Shown: positions 42,815 through 52,691 of the stretch, piece by piece
Numbering within the stretch: the first letter of the stretch is position 1
Layout of the letters: each line of letters opens with the position of its first letter
Made by a program: the position numbers and the translations under genes
From: Bacillota bacterium
GTDB lineage: Bacteria > Bacillota > Clostridia > Lachnospirales > Lachnospiraceae
Direction: 5' to 3'
DNA length: 64,000 bases
Assembly: GCA_023411555.1 (NCBI GenBank)
Contig: JAEYOQ010000024.1
Span: 1 to 64,000, forward strand
Notes under the pieces: generated by a model
Seen by the model: only the letters and a program-made list of their open reading frames with translations
What the model was told of the DNA's origin: nothing
Databases searched by the model: none

Positions 42815-43756
42815 ATGGCATTAGTTACAACGAAAGAAATGTTTGATAAGGCATATGCCGGCGGTTATGCAATTGGTGCTTTTAATGTAAACAATATGGA
42901 AATCGTACAAGGAATTACAGAGGCAGCTAAGGAGTTAAATGCACCTGTTATCCTTCAGGTATCAGCAGGAGCAAGAAAGTATGCAAAGCATGCTTATCTT
43001 GTAAAGTTAGTTGAGGCAGCATTAGAAGATACTGATCTTCCTATTGCACTTCATCTGGATCATGGCGATGACTTCGAGATTTGTAAGTCATGCATCGACG
43101 GAGGCTTTTCTTCCGTAATGATCGATGGTTCCAAGCACAGCTTTGAAGACAATATCAAATTAACAAAGCAGGTAGTGGAATATGCTCACGCTCATGGTTG
43201 CGTTGTTGAAGGTGAATTAGGTAAATTAGCAGGTATTGAGGATGATGTTAATGTTAGTGCTGAAGACGCATCCTATACAAGACCGGAAGAGGTAGAAGAG
43301 TTTGTTACTCGTACCGGTGTTGATTCCTTAGCTATCGCAATTGGTACAAGCCATGGTGCTTTCAAATTCAAGCCAGGCCAGAAGCCTCAGCTTCGTTTCG
43401 ATATTCTTGAGGAAGTTTCAAAGAGATTACCTAACTTCCCTATCGTATTACATGGTGCATCCAGTGTATCACAGGAATACGTAGAACTTATCAAGAAGTT
43501 CGGCGGTAAGATGGATGATGCAATTGGTATTCCGGAGGATATGTTAAGACAGGCAGCAAAGATGGCAGTATGTAAGATCAATATTGACTCTGACTTAAGA
43601 CTTGCATTTACAGCAGGTATCAGAGAATATATGGCTACTAACCCGACTCACTTTGATCCCAGACAATATCTCACTCCTGCAAGAAATAACATCAAAGCAC
43701 TTGTTAAGCATAAGATCGTTAATGTTCTTGGCTGTGATGGTGCAGCATTAAAATAA
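42815..43756 (+). CDS. fba: Class II fructose-1,6-bisphosphate aldolase
   Basis: 313 residues. The zinc-binding histidines and flanking motifs are complete: ALHLDHGDDFEICK, VVEGELGKLAG, AIGTSHGAFKFK, and IVLHGASSVSQE, then KINIDSDLR. It cleaves fructose-1,6-bisphosphate to glyceraldehyde-3-phosphate and dihydroxyacetone phosphate in glycolysis. Codon use is strongly biased, as expected for a highly expressed gene. AAGGA precedes the ATG. Single gene with promoter and terminator. Confidence 0.96.
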   Translation: MALVTTKEMFDKAYAGGYAIGAFNVNNMEIVQGITEAAKELNAPVILQVSAGARKYAKHAYLVKLVEAALEDTDLPIALHLDHGDDFEICKSCIDGGFSSVMIDGSKHSFEDNIKLTKQVVEYAHAHGCVVEGELGKLAGIEDDVNVSAEDASYTRPEEVEEFVTRTGVDSLAIAIGTSHGAFKFKPGQKPQLRFDILEEVSKRLPNFPIVLHGASSVSQEYVELIKKFGGKMDDAIGIPEDMLRQAAKMAVCKINIDSDLRLAFTAGIREYMATNPTHFDPRQYLTPARNNIKALVKHKIVNVLGCDGAALK

Positions 43757-43795
43757 GTAATATAATATAAGCCGGAAATGAGGCTTTGATATAAT

Positions 43796-43842
43796 AAGGA
43801 TGGATTTATATACTTCTCTGAGAAGCATATAATCCATCCTTA
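43796..43842. terminator. Bidirectional terminator after fba
   Basis: AAGGATGGATTTATAT pairs with ATATAATCCATCCTTA around CTTCTCTGAGAAGC, itself a small hairpin. It lies between converging genes. Confidence 0.75.
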
Positions 43843-43859
43843 TTTCATGTCTATAGCGA

Positions 43860-45212
43860 TTATTCTTTCAATCTAGGAAGCTGGTTACCGGCATTGCTAG
43901 CTGTCTCATTGATCATTCTTTCCACATCCGCTTCATTAAGATGATAAAAGAAGAAAATAATTACGAACATCAGTACAAAACCAATAACAGGAATCAGGGT
44001 AAACATCTTGAAAATTCCTTCCAGGGTCTCCGGAGTCTGAGCTTGATTAGCTTGGTAGCCAAAGTATGCCAGCAGAAAGCTACCGGTGGCACCCTGGAGC
44101 GCGCTGGTGATCTTAGCGGTAAAGGTCTGTGCAGAGAAGGTGATGCCTTCAGAACGGTGACCACTCTGATATGCTCCGTACTCAACACAATCGACTGTGA
44201 ACATGCCCGTTAGGATGGAAGGAACACTGTAGCCAAGTCCACGTAGGGCTGTCATCACTAATACGGCAGTAAAATTGTCATATCCGATAAAATAGGAGAT
44301 AATACTGGTGGCTACAAAGAAGGCAACAGCTGTCAACAGGAGCCGCTTTTTCCCAAAGCGCTTAACCAGACCTGGCATAATAATCGGTATGATTAAGCTA
44401 GGGAGCATGGCAACTAGCATGAGGATAGATATCAGATTCTCATTTCCGAGGTTGTATTTAACAAAATAGCTCAGGGAGGGCATCAAGGTATTAGTGAGGC
44501 TGCAGACAATTAAAGCAGCATTAAATATTAATATGTATTTATTATGCAGCAGAAAGGAAGTTAGCTCGCGAAAGGTTGGACTGGAGGCTGAGGTATCCTT
44601 TACCCGTTCATGGGTATAGCGCTTTACGGGTATCATAGTAAGCATGCCGATTGCACATAAGAGGAATACCCCGGGAGTCCAGCCGAGCTTTTGAATCAAA
44701 GGAATGGTAACGACAGTAGCAAGCAGTGTTCCGATAAAAGCCATAATTCGGCCAAGAGATATGACTTTGACCCGGTCATTAAGATCCTTTGATATGACTG
44801 TGGAAAGGGCATAAATTGGTACATCACTCATGGTATAAAGAATATCCCATATGATATAAGTGAGGTAAGCATAAAGAATCTTAGTATGCATGGAACCGTC
44901 AAATTGGATAAAGATTAGAAAGGTTGATATAGGCATTGAGAATATCCCGAGATTAACCCATGGCTTAAACTTCCCACCCTTTAGTCTTGCCTTGTCGATT
45001 ATAACACCCATAATTGGGTCATTGACAGCATCCCATACCCTGGCTATGAAGAAGAGGACGCCTACTGCAATTGCGGATATACCAAAATAATCAGTATAAT
45101 ACAGAGATAAAAAGGTTGTAATCAGGGTATAGAAGATATTTTGACCAAGAAAATACCCTGCATAAGAGAGTCGCTCCACCTTGGTGGTTAATTCTGAAAT
45201 CGATTTGCTCAT
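43860..45212 (-). CDS. GPH-family sugar:cation symporter
   Basis: 450 residues with twelve membrane helices. The GPH (melibiose carrier) signatures are present: FFIARVWDAVNDPIMGVIID and KGGKFKPWVNLG after helix 2, and GYQSGHR-like YGAYQSGHRSEGITFS after helix 10. Takes up a glycoside with Na+ or H+. AGGAGGAG precedes the ATG. It is divergent from the lacI-type gene, whose operon encodes GH4, kinase and ChbG-like enzymes, so its substrate is likely a di- or oligosaccharide used by them (inference). Confidence 0.87.
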   Translation of the reverse strand: MSKSISELTTKVERLSYAGYFLGQNIFYTLITTFLSLYYTDYFGISAIAVGVLFFIARVWDAVNDPIMGVIIDKARLKGGKFKPWVNLGIFSMPISTFLIFIQFDGSMHTKILYAYLTYIIWDILYTMSDVPIYALSTVISKDLNDRVKVISLGRIMAFIGTLLATVVTIPLIQKLGWTPGVFLLCAIGMLTMIPVKRYTHERVKDTSASSPTFRELTSFLLHNKYILIFNAALIVCSLTNTLMPSLSYFVKYNLGNENLISILMLVAMLPSLIIPIIMPGLVKRFGKKRLLLTAVAFFVATSIISYFIGYDNFTAVLVMTALRGLGYSVPSILTGMFTVDCVEYGAYQSGHRSEGITFSAQTFTAKITSALQGATGSFLLAYFGYQANQAQTPETLEGIFKMFTLIPVIGFVLMFVIIFFFYHLNEADVERMINETASNAGNQLPRLKE

Positions 45213-45226
45213 ATTCTCCTCCTGTT

Positions 45227-45246
45227 AAATAAATACGTATATATTT
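45227..45246. promoter_or_regulatory. Near-perfect palindrome before the GPH symporter gene
   Basis: AAATAAATACGTATATATTT, centred on TACGTA, lies 15 bases before the symporter start. A related ATTAATACGCTTAT is found at 45387-45400 before the lacI-type gene. A regulator site is possible but A/T-rich sequence makes chance matches likely. Confidence 0.3.
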
Positions 45247-45342
45247 ATTATGAAAATTAATGGAAGTAATAAGTATATAATATCCGATAGAATTATAAAT
45301 ATCAATTAAAAAGTGCAAATAATATATAAAAAAAGTTAATCA

Positions 45343-45384
45343 TTGACAACATATTGAGACTGGGTGTATGCTATCTATAGCATA
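45343..45384 (+). promoter_or_regulatory. Promoter and operator of the lacI-type gene
   Basis: TTGACA (45343-45348), 18 bases, TATGCT (45367-45372). The perfect inverted repeat TATGCTAT-CT-ATAGCATA (45367-45384) covers the -10 box and the expected start, the usual place of a LacI-family operator. Confidence 0.65.
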
Positions 45385-45414
45385 TAATTAATACGCTTAT
45401 AGTTTGGAGGTAAT

Positions 45415-46407
45415 ATGAAGGTTACGATTGATGATGTAGTGAAAAAAAGTGGTGTTTCTTATGTGACCGTATCAAGAGTAATCAGTAATTCACCCAATGT
45501 GAGAGAAAGTAACCGTAAAAAAGTACTGGATGCCATTGAGGAATTAGGCTATATACCAAGCGCTGCCGCAAGAACTCTGGCAACGGGAAAGACTTATGTC
45601 ATTGCCATGTTTATTGCGGATCTTGGAGATGACTTTTTTGATAGTATAATTAAAGAAGTGAATAAGCAATTACTAAGCAAAGGGTATCTACTTACCTTGA
45701 CCGTATGTGATAGTGACAATCCTTCGATTAATACGACATTCTTAAGTCAGAATAGGGTGGATGGAGCGATACTTTTGGTTCCGAATCGTGAGAAATACTT
45801 TATCGATATATTTAAGTCCAAGAATATCCCCTTTGTAGTGATTGATAACCAGACCATGAATGAGGATATCACTTCCGTTTTAGCGGATAATATAGCCGGC
45901 GGTTATATGGCGACAAAGCATCTGATCGATCTAGGCCATAGGGAGATTGGATTTATTGGTGCTTCTGCAGGTAGCTTATCTACCATGGAGCGGCAGCTGG
46001 GAGCGAATAAAGCCTTAGCAGAAGCTTCCCTGGTGCCTTTTGCTATAGAGAACGGAGATTATGACCAGCCGACAGGCTATAACGCAGTGATGCACTGGAA
46101 GGCCGGTATCGGGCTTCCTTCAGCAATATTTGCATTTGATGACCATATCGCTGTCGGTGCAATTAATGCAATTAAGGATTTGGGACTTCAGGTTCCTAAG
46201 GATATCTCGGTCTGCGGCTATGACGACAGCCTGTTATCCAATCATTATCATCCACGGATCACTTCCGTTCGCCAACCTGCGAGAGAGTTGGCGGAGAGTG
46301 CAGTAGATAAGCTACTGGCCTTGATTGACGGACAGGAGGTAGGTTCCTTTGCTATGAGGTTTACACCTAAGCTGATGATTAAGGAATCAACAGAAGAAAG
46401 GAATTAG
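45415..46407 (+). CDS. LacI-family transcriptional regulator
   Basis: 330 residues. The N-terminal helix-turn-helix and hinge are TIDDVVKKSGVSYVTVSRVI, NRKKVLDAIEELGYIPSAAA, then RTLATGKT. The rest is the sugar-binding fold with IGFIGASAGSLSTMERQLG and DDHIAVGAINAIKDLG. It should repress the downstream GH4-kinase-deacetylase genes, its own gene and perhaps the divergent symporter, and be released by a sugar. GGAGG precedes the ATG. Confidence 0.9.
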   Translation: MKVTIDDVVKKSGVSYVTVSRVISNSPNVRESNRKKVLDAIEELGYIPSAAARTLATGKTYVIAMFIADLGDDFFDSIIKEVNKQLLSKGYLLTLTVCDSDNPSINTTFLSQNRVDGAILLVPNREKYFIDIFKSKNIPFVVIDNQTMNEDITSVLADNIAGGYMATKHLIDLGHREIGFIGASAGSLSTMERQLGANKALAEASLVPFAIENGDYDQPTGYNAVMHWKAGIGLPSAIFAFDDHIAVGAINAIKDLGLQVPKDISVCGYDDSLLSNHYHPRITSVRQPARELAESAVDKLLALIDGQEVGSFAMRFTPKLMIKESTEERN

Positions 46408-46421
46408 TATGAATTATAGAA

Positions 46422-46452
46422 AGGCTCAATTCGCACTTTCAAGGTTGAGCCT
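46422..46452. other. Short hairpin after the lacI-type gene
   Basis: AGGCTCAA and TTGAGCCT pair around a 15-base loop. No T-tract follows, so it may slow rather than end transcription into the GH4 gene. Confidence 0.4.
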
Positions 46453-46555
46453 GCCTAACATAAGCGAACAATTTTGTATCCGAGGCATGGTACACTTGGG
46501 GCAAACTAACTCAATGGATAGGTTTGTAAAGTAGTAGTATGAAAGGAGAAGTAAG

Positions 46556-47842
46556 ATGCAGAAATTAAAAATAGCAATCATTGGTGCCGGAAGCACCTAT
46601 ACACCTGAGCTAATCGAAGGTGTAATTAATCGGAGTTCATCACTTCCAGTGACAGAGTTGGTTCTAATGGATATTGATGAGCGTAAGTTGAATATTGTTG
46701 GTGGTCTATGTAAGAGGATGGTGGAGAAGGCGGGACTCAGCATCGGATTTAAGCTAACGATGGACTTGACAGAGGCCTTAAAAGATGCCGATTTTGTTCT
46801 TGCACAGATTAGAGTAGGTAAACTGCCCTGCAGAATTCTGGACGAAAAGATACCCTTAAAATATGGATTAATCGGGCAGGAGACCACAGGTATCGGTGGT
46901 TTTTTCAAGGCTCTGCGTACAGTTCCTGTTATGCTTGATATCGCAAGACAGATGGAAGTGCTTTGTCCCCAAGCATGGCTGATTAATTTCTCTAATCCAT
47001 CCGGGATACTGGCTCAAGCGCTACAGAACCATACAAAGATCAAAACCCTTGGATTATGTAATGTGCCGATTAATATGTTTGCCGGGGTAGAGCAGTCTCT
47101 GGGTATGAGCGCTTTGGATATCGAGTATGTGGGATTAAACCATCTTAGCTTTATAACTGGAATCAAGCAGCAGGGAAAGGATCTTCTGCAGGAGGCACTT
47201 ACTCAGGGAGTGCAGGGGCAGGGCATGAAAAATATTCCCTTACAGGGCTTTAGCACAGAGCTCATACAGACAATCGGGGCGATTCCCTCTTCTTATTTGG
47301 AATATTTCTATTATAGAGATGATAAGTTAAAGCATCTTATGGAAGAAAAACAATGCAGGGGCGAGGTGTGTGTTGAGATAGAGGAGCGACTGCTTGAAGA
47401 ATATCAGCAGGAGACATTGGCAGAAAAGCCGAAGGATTTGGATAAGCGCGGCGGCGCTCGTTATTCCGAGGCTGCAATCTCACTGGTGGATTCCATTTAT
47501 AATGATAAGCAAGACATTCATGTGGTGAATGTCCTAAATCAGGGAGCACTGGAATTCATGGCGGAAGACGATACGGTGGAGGTGGCAGCAGTAATAGGTA
47601 AGTCTGGTGCTGTACCGGTTCCGATACGTAATTTTACCAATACACATGTGATAGACATCATGAAGACGGTGAAGGCTTATGAAACCCATACAATCAAAGC
47701 AGCGATAAAGGGTGATGATGACGAAGCGATGAAAGCTTTACTCATTCATCCTTTGATAGGAGATTATAATAAAGCAAAGCAATGCTATGAAGAGATGAAG
47801 CTTGCACATAGAGCTTATCTGCCCCAATTTTTTGCTGTGTAA
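46556..47842 (+). CDS. GH4 family 6-phospho-beta-glucosidase/chitobiase-type hydrolase
   Basis: 428 residues. The NAD-binding GAGSTYTPELIEG opens the protein; the GH4 metal and substrate residues follow in QIRVGKLPCRILDEKIPLKY, ETTGIGGFFKALRTVP, INFSNPSGI, LGLCNVP (Cys) and GLNHLSF (His). GH4 enzymes use NAD+ and Mn2+ and often need a 6-phosphorylated disaccharide; ChbF of E. coli, which acts on mono-deacetylated chitobiose-6-phosphate, is in this family. The downstream chbG-like gene supports that. GAAAGGAG precedes the ATG. Confidence 0.87.
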   Translation: MQKLKIAIIGAGSTYTPELIEGVINRSSSLPVTELVLMDIDERKLNIVGGLCKRMVEKAGLSIGFKLTMDLTEALKDADFVLAQIRVGKLPCRILDEKIPLKYGLIGQETTGIGGFFKALRTVPVMLDIARQMEVLCPQAWLINFSNPSGILAQALQNHTKIKTLGLCNVPINMFAGVEQSLGMSALDIEYVGLNHLSFITGIKQQGKDLLQEALTQGVQGQGMKNIPLQGFSTELIQTIGAIPSSYLEYFYYRDDKLKHLMEEKQCRGEVCVEIEERLLEEYQQETLAEKPKDLDKRGGARYSEAAISLVDSIYNDKQDIHVVNVLNQGALEFMAEDDTVEVAAVIGKSGAVPVPIRNFTNTHVIDIMKTVKAYETHTIKAAIKGDDDEAMKALLIHPLIGDYNKAKQCYEEMKLAHRAYLPQFFAV

Positions 47843-47922
47843 ATCATCTCCACCTAACATAAAGGGCAAGTGAGTGAAGTAGCTAGTGTCAAATTATAAT
47901 GAGATCAATAAGGAGATTAGAC

Positions 47923-48918
47923 ATGGAGACAAAGTACATAATCGGAGTTGACGGAGGCGGTACAAAATCGGACTATCTGCTATTTACCACAGAAGGTGAA
48001 TTTGTTGATGCCTATAAAGTAGGAAGCCGAAGCCATGAAATATTAAGCGGAGGCTTTGCAGAGGTAGAAGAGAAGGTACTGGCTGATATTAAGCAGCTGT
48101 TAGCTAAGAACAATATAGCTGTATCAAGTGTAGAGGCAGCCGCCTTCGGTATGGCAGGAATCGATACACCTGTACAGCTGGAGCAAATGAATAGAATATT
48201 AGAAAAGGCATCCTTGAAGAAATTTGTAGTTTCCAACGATTCGATCCTGGGAATTAAGGCCGGGTGCCCATCCGGTATTGGTATTTGCTCCATTAACGGG
48301 ACGGGAAGTGTTACTACAGGAATTGACGAGGATGGTAAAATCCTGCAGGTGGGAGGAATCGGACTGGCTACAGGGGATCATGCAGGTGGATATGTTATTG
48401 CGGCATTGGCAGTCGGTGCTGTATATAATTACTATTATCGTTGTGGAGAGGCAACCGTACTGACTCAGAAGCTAATGAGCCTTTTTGGCTTATCCAGTCA
48501 TGAAGATCTGTATAATTATATAGGTGAGAGGTTTTGTGTGGATCGAAGCTTAGATAAAGAGATTATTACTATATTATTTGAAGCCGCGAATGTGGGTGAT
48601 GCTGTAGCCGTAGAGCTTGTTAAGGACATAGCCAGAGAGCAGGCAAAATCAGCCTCCGGATGCATTCGTAATTTAAACTTTTCAAAAACACCGGAAGTCG
48701 TGCTCATCGGCTCGGTGTGGACGAAAGCAAAATGCCCTCTATTATTATCTTATTTTAGGGAATGCATTGTTCAATATACAGGATTACAGGTGAACCCTGT
48801 TCCTTTACAGGTTGTTCCTGCTATAGGTGCGATAATCTGGGCTATGGAGCTAGTACTGAAGCATCCGTTAACACAAGTCCAGCGTGAGAGTATACTAAAT
48901 AATATGCCTGTGATATAG
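47923..48918 (+). CDS. BadF/BadG-family sugar kinase (N-acetylglucosamine kinase-like)
   Basis: 331 residues from the ATG at 47923 (AAGGAGA ahead; an in-frame ATG eight codons earlier has no site). The phosphate loop IGVDGGGTKSDYLLF opens the protein; a second loop GICSINGTGSVTTG and GGIGLATGDHAGGY are typical of the ASKHA fold (PF01869). Family members phosphorylate N-acetylglucosamine or glucosamine. In this cluster, which lacks a PTS, it may supply the phosphate that GH4 and ChbG expect, or use the released amino sugar (inference). Confidence 0.85.
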   Translation: METKYIIGVDGGGTKSDYLLFTTEGEFVDAYKVGSRSHEILSGGFAEVEEKVLADIKQLLAKNNIAVSSVEAAAFGMAGIDTPVQLEQMNRILEKASLKKFVVSNDSILGIKAGCPSGIGICSINGTGSVTTGIDEDGKILQVGGIGLATGDHAGGYVIAALAVGAVYNYYYRCGEATVLTQKLMSLFGLSSHEDLYNYIGERFCVDRSLDKEIITILFEAANVGDAVAVELVKDIAREQAKSASGCIRNLNFSKTPEVVLIGSVWTKAKCPLLLSYFRECIVQYTGLQVNPVPLQVVPAIGAIIWAMELVLKHPLTQVQRESILNNMPVI

Positions 48919-48990
48919 CTTCTTAAGCGCATGAATAGGTCAGAAAGTGTATGATAGGTAGAGAATTAGTTAGTCGTAAAGGAGGAAAGA

Positions 48991-49863
48991 ATGGAACGTT
49001 ATCTTATTATGAATACGGATGATTTTGGTCAATGCTCATCTGTAAATGATGCAATATTTGAATTACTCTCGGAAGGATTGGTATCTTCCGCAACGATAAT
49101 GCCCTGTACCCCAGGCTTTGAGGAGGCTGCTTCTTGGTGTTCTCGCAATAATATTAATAATGTTGGACTACATCTTACCTTTACTAGCGAATGGGAGAAT
49201 ATGAGGTCTCGTAGCCTTACTCACGGGACATCTCTTGAGGATGAGCAGGGATATCTGTATCCAACCTGTGAAGCCTTTGCAGCTCATGCAATTAAGGATG
49301 AGGTGGTGAATGAGATTAAGGCTCAATTTGACCGATGTATCAGATACGGACTAACCCTATCCCATGTAGATAATCATATGGGTAGTCTATACGGTCTGGC
49401 AGGGGAATGCTTTTTACCTTCGGTATTTGAATTATGTGTTACTCATGGTAAGCTTCCTTTTCGATTCTTCCGGAATTATTACAAGGATGATTTTCTCTTG
49501 GGCCCCTTGGATCGTCCGGAGATACTGGCTGCTTTCAGGTCTATCATTGAATTAGCAGACAGGATGGGTATCCTGACACCGGATTATCTTCTGACACATT
49601 CCTATGCAGCGGAGCCTGGCGAGACTTATGAGAGCTTTAAAGAAATGATGATTGGCAGAATGTATCGTCTACCGGAAGGTATTACCGAGACTTATATTCA
49701 TCCTTCCAAGGAATCAAATGAGATTAAACACATCAATCCGACCTGGCAAAGACGTGTTCATGAATATCAGCTGATGAAAGATGAGGATTATCGTTATGCC
49801 CTAAAGGATGCTGGTATCAAACAGGTTACCTATCGTGATATATCAAGGCTGAGAAAGGGCTAA
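48991..49863 (+). CDS. chbG: YdjC/ChbG-type carbohydrate deacetylase
   Basis: 290 residues. The YdjC metal site is clear: MNTDDFGQC near residue 7, NVGLHLTFTSEW, and SHVDNHMGSLYG. In E. coli ChbG removes one acetyl group from chitobiose- or chitotriose-6-phosphate so that ChbF can cleave them. It ends a run lacI-GH4-kinase-chbG in one direction. GGAGG precedes the ATG. Substrate inferred from the neighbours. Confidence 0.88.
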   Translation: MERYLIMNTDDFGQCSSVNDAIFELLSEGLVSSATIMPCTPGFEEAASWCSRNNINNVGLHLTFTSEWENMRSRSLTHGTSLEDEQGYLYPTCEAFAAHAIKDEVVNEIKAQFDRCIRYGLTLSHVDNHMGSLYGLAGECFLPSVFELCVTHGKLPFRFFRNYYKDDFLLGPLDRPEILAAFRSIIELADRMGILTPDYLLTHSYAAEPGETYESFKEMMIGRMYRLPEGITETYIHPSKESNEIKHINPTWQRRVHEYQLMKDEDYRYALKDAGIKQVTYRDISRLRKG

Positions 49864-49894
49864 CCTTGTACGACCGTCATCTCTACTAAAGGGA

Positions 49895-49952
49895 AAAGGC
49901 AAGGATAACAGCATCCCACTCATATGTGGGATAGATGTATCCTTGCCTTTGT
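49895..49952. terminator. Terminator after chbG
   Basis: AAAGGCAAGGATA pairs with TATCCTTGCCTTT, with a second stem ATCCCAC/GTGGGAT inside. It ends the sugar cluster and also serves the converging GGDEF-EAL gene. Confidence 0.8.
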
Positions 49953-49972
49953 TATATGATTGGAGGAAGCAT

Positions 49973-52456
49973 CTAGAATAAGGTACACTGGGAAATCAGG
50001 TCATCCTCCTTAATACGCTCCAGTAATTCGTCGGGGTATAATGGGGGGCTAAAGATATAGCCTTGAATAACATCGCAGCGATGATTTCGTAATACATCTA
50101 ATTGATCTTCGCTTTCCACACCCTCAGCAACCACCTTAATATCCAAGCTATGAGCTAATTGGATAATGGATTCCGCAATCCGGGCATCCTTTTCGTTGGT
50201 ACACAGATTATCAATGAAGGATTTATCCATCTTTAGGGTATCAATCGGCATCCTGGTCAGGTAATTCAAGGAGGAATATCCGGTACCAAAGTCATCCAGA
50301 GATACCTTAACGCCTAATTGCTGCAGACTACTTAGTAGCTTGGTTGCATCCATGATAGAGGACACTAAGGTACTTTCCGTTATCTCAAGCTCGAGATATT
50401 CGGGAGGAAGCTTCGTATCCTCCAAGATCTCCGATAGCATGCTGATAAAGCCGGGGCGATTAATTTGTACCGAGGAGATATTCACTGATACTAATCTTGG
50501 ATGATAGCCTAGAGTGATTAGCTTCATATTATAATTACAGGCTTCCCGAATTAACCAAGAGCTTAATTCAGTAATCAGACCGCTTTCCTCGGCAATCGGG
50601 ATGAATTCGCTTGGACTAAGTTTACCAAGGCGTTCATTTTGTATTCTCATGAGAGCCTCAAAACCAATGATGCTGTTTGAGTTCAGATCAATCAATGGTT
50701 GATATTGCAGGTATATCTCCTTGTTCTCGATGGAGCTGCGGAGAACCTCGAGAATTAAGGTGTTACGATTTAACTCCTCCTCCATTGTAGCATCGAACAG
50801 AGTGAACTTATTCTTGCCGGTGTCCTTTGATTTATACATTGCGATATCAGAATTCTTAATCAGATTCTTTGGTGATAAGCCATTCTCAGGATAGATGGAG
50901 ATACCAATACTCATGGATACATAGACAACCTCACCATCCAAATCAAGGGGATTACGAAAGCTCTCTATGATCTGAGATGCAAATTCTACGGCATCCTCCT
51001 TTGAACTGATGTCTTTCTTAAGTAATAAAAACTCATCCCCTCCGGCTCTCGCCAGCAAACCATTGTCTCCCATGATTGCGGATAAGAGCTGGGCGGTCTT
51101 AACAAGAAGAGTATCGCCATATTCATGGCCCAAGGTGTCATTTACCGTCTTGAAATTATCTAGATCTACAAAGTATACAGCATGAATCTTTTCATGAGCT
51201 TCAGAGTTCATCAATAGCGCATTGGCATAATCCAAAAAGGCTAACTTGTTAGGGAGATTAGTCAGGGTATCATGATACGCCAGGAATTCAATGTGCTCAT
51301 AGTTGGAACGTAATTGCTCTTCATTGGATAGCAGCTCTTCATGCATGGATTCGAGATCCTCATAATTTGTTTTTATAATATGAAGCATCTTGTTAAAATT
51401 CTTAGATAATTCGCCTAATTCATTTTTTGCCTTAATATTAGATTGGACTGTGAGATCGCCGTCTGAGGCGGTTCTCATCGCATCTCTTAGAGCGATAATC
51501 GGAGCGGAGATATAGCGTGCCAGGTAGTTGGCGAATATTACCATGATTGTAAGTAAAATGGCGCATATAATAACTAAGGCTGTCAGCATGATTGCTGTTA
51601 CAGACTGAATATCAGAGATATCCTGCTTCACCATTAGCACCCAGTTGAGCTTTGGTAAAATACTATAACCGTAAACCTGATTTGTATTCTCGTAAAAATA
51701 CTCGAAGGTCCCACTGGACATAATAGCCCCGGTATTATAGTTATCGACAAGTGAGGAGAGCTTCTCGGAATTAATTTTTTTTCCGACCAGAGTGGAGTCG
51801 CGATGATAAATTACAGTACCCTCTTTATCCAGAAGGATACAGTAACCGGATTCACCGATGGTTATGGAATTAAGATAGCTTTTGAAATAGTTCGAATGTA
51901 TGGTGCTAATCACGTAGCCCAAGATGTTGCCCTCACTATCAATAATTGGAGCGCCAATCTCCAGGCAATAGATTTCCTGCCCATCCTTGGTCATGGGACG
52001 AATACCACCAACTGCGATAGCAACGGATTTGGTTGCAAGCATATAGGTTAAAGAAAGCTCGGACTTGGTGGTGCCTCCGATGACAGCGGGATCAGAACTA
52101 GCTATAAGCTCATTACGGATGTTATATAAGGAGATACATTCGCAGTTTTCGTAGCTGCTGTAACGCTTTTGCAGTAACTGATTTACCTTCGAAAAAGAAA
52201 TAGACTGATTGTTATTACTCTCTCTAGCTGCCTCTGCCAGCTCTTCCTGCAGGGCGAGTAAGGACACCTCGGTGCGTTGAGTTTCTAGGATGGCCTCGAG
52301 ACCGCTTCTGCTTGTTTTGGCGAGACGAAGAATGTTCTTGGTATTTAGTTCCACTAGCCGGTTGGTTAATAATCCATGCACAATAACAGATACCAAAATA
52401 ACCGGTATTGTTGATGTTACAATCAATAATATACGTAAGGATTTTTTGATCGACAT
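49973..52456 (-). CDS. c-di-GMP receptor: dCache-type sensor, HAMP, GGDEF, EAL
   Basis: 827 residues. Membrane helices near residues 8-30 and 290-312 enclose an outer sensor domain of the Cache type (ILGYVISTIHSNYFKSYLN, GESGYCILLDKEGTVIYH). A HAMP domain, a coiled coil, then GGDEF with the canonical ARAGGDEFLLL (near 470) and EAL with GFEALMRI (near 597), EITESTLVS and DDFGTGYSSLNYL. Both catalytic domains look complete, so it may make or break c-di-GMP according to the external ligand. GGAGG precedes the ATG. Single gene. Confidence 0.9.
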   Translation of the reverse strand: MSIKKSLRILLIVTSTIPVILVSVIVHGLLTNRLVELNTKNILRLAKTSRSGLEAILETQRTEVSLLALQEELAEAARESNNNQSISFSKVNQLLQKRYSSYENCECISLYNIRNELIASSDPAVIGGTTKSELSLTYMLATKSVAIAVGGIRPMTKDGQEIYCLEIGAPIIDSEGNILGYVISTIHSNYFKSYLNSITIGESGYCILLDKEGTVIYHRDSTLVGKKINSEKLSSLVDNYNTGAIMSSGTFEYFYENTNQVYGYSILPKLNWVLMVKQDISDIQSVTAIMLTALVIICAILLTIMVIFANYLARYISAPIIALRDAMRTASDGDLTVQSNIKAKNELGELSKNFNKMLHIIKTNYEDLESMHEELLSNEEQLRSNYEHIEFLAYHDTLTNLPNKLAFLDYANALLMNSEAHEKIHAVYFVDLDNFKTVNDTLGHEYGDTLLVKTAQLLSAIMGDNGLLARAGGDEFLLLKKDISSKEDAVEFASQIIESFRNPLDLDGEVVYVSMSIGISIYPENGLSPKNLIKNSDIAMYKSKDTGKNKFTLFDATMEEELNRNTLILEVLRSSIENKEIYLQYQPLIDLNSNSIIGFEALMRIQNERLGKLSPSEFIPIAEESGLITELSSWLIREACNYNMKLITLGYHPRLVSVNISSVQINRPGFISMLSEILEDTKLPPEYLELEITESTLVSSIMDATKLLSSLQQLGVKVSLDDFGTGYSSLNYLTRMPIDTLKMDKSFIDNLCTNEKDARIAESIIQLAHSLDIKVVAEGVESEDQLDVLRNHRCDVIQGYIFSPPLYPDELLERIKEDDLISQCTLF

Positions 52457-52691
52457 AAATAACCTCCGGCTTTAGTAGCTAATTATACTTAAATAATTCT
52501 TAAACAATATAATTCTACCAATTAAGTCAAAAATTTGCAATAAGTATTATGCTTTAGAGGATTTCTTCTTATGATAAACTGATTATGTAGAATATAGATA
52601 ATAGGTAAAGGAGAATTGGAGCAATGTAATAATATTTCAATAAAATAATAAGGACATTTCATTAATTATTTATGAATAAACGAATTTTTAG

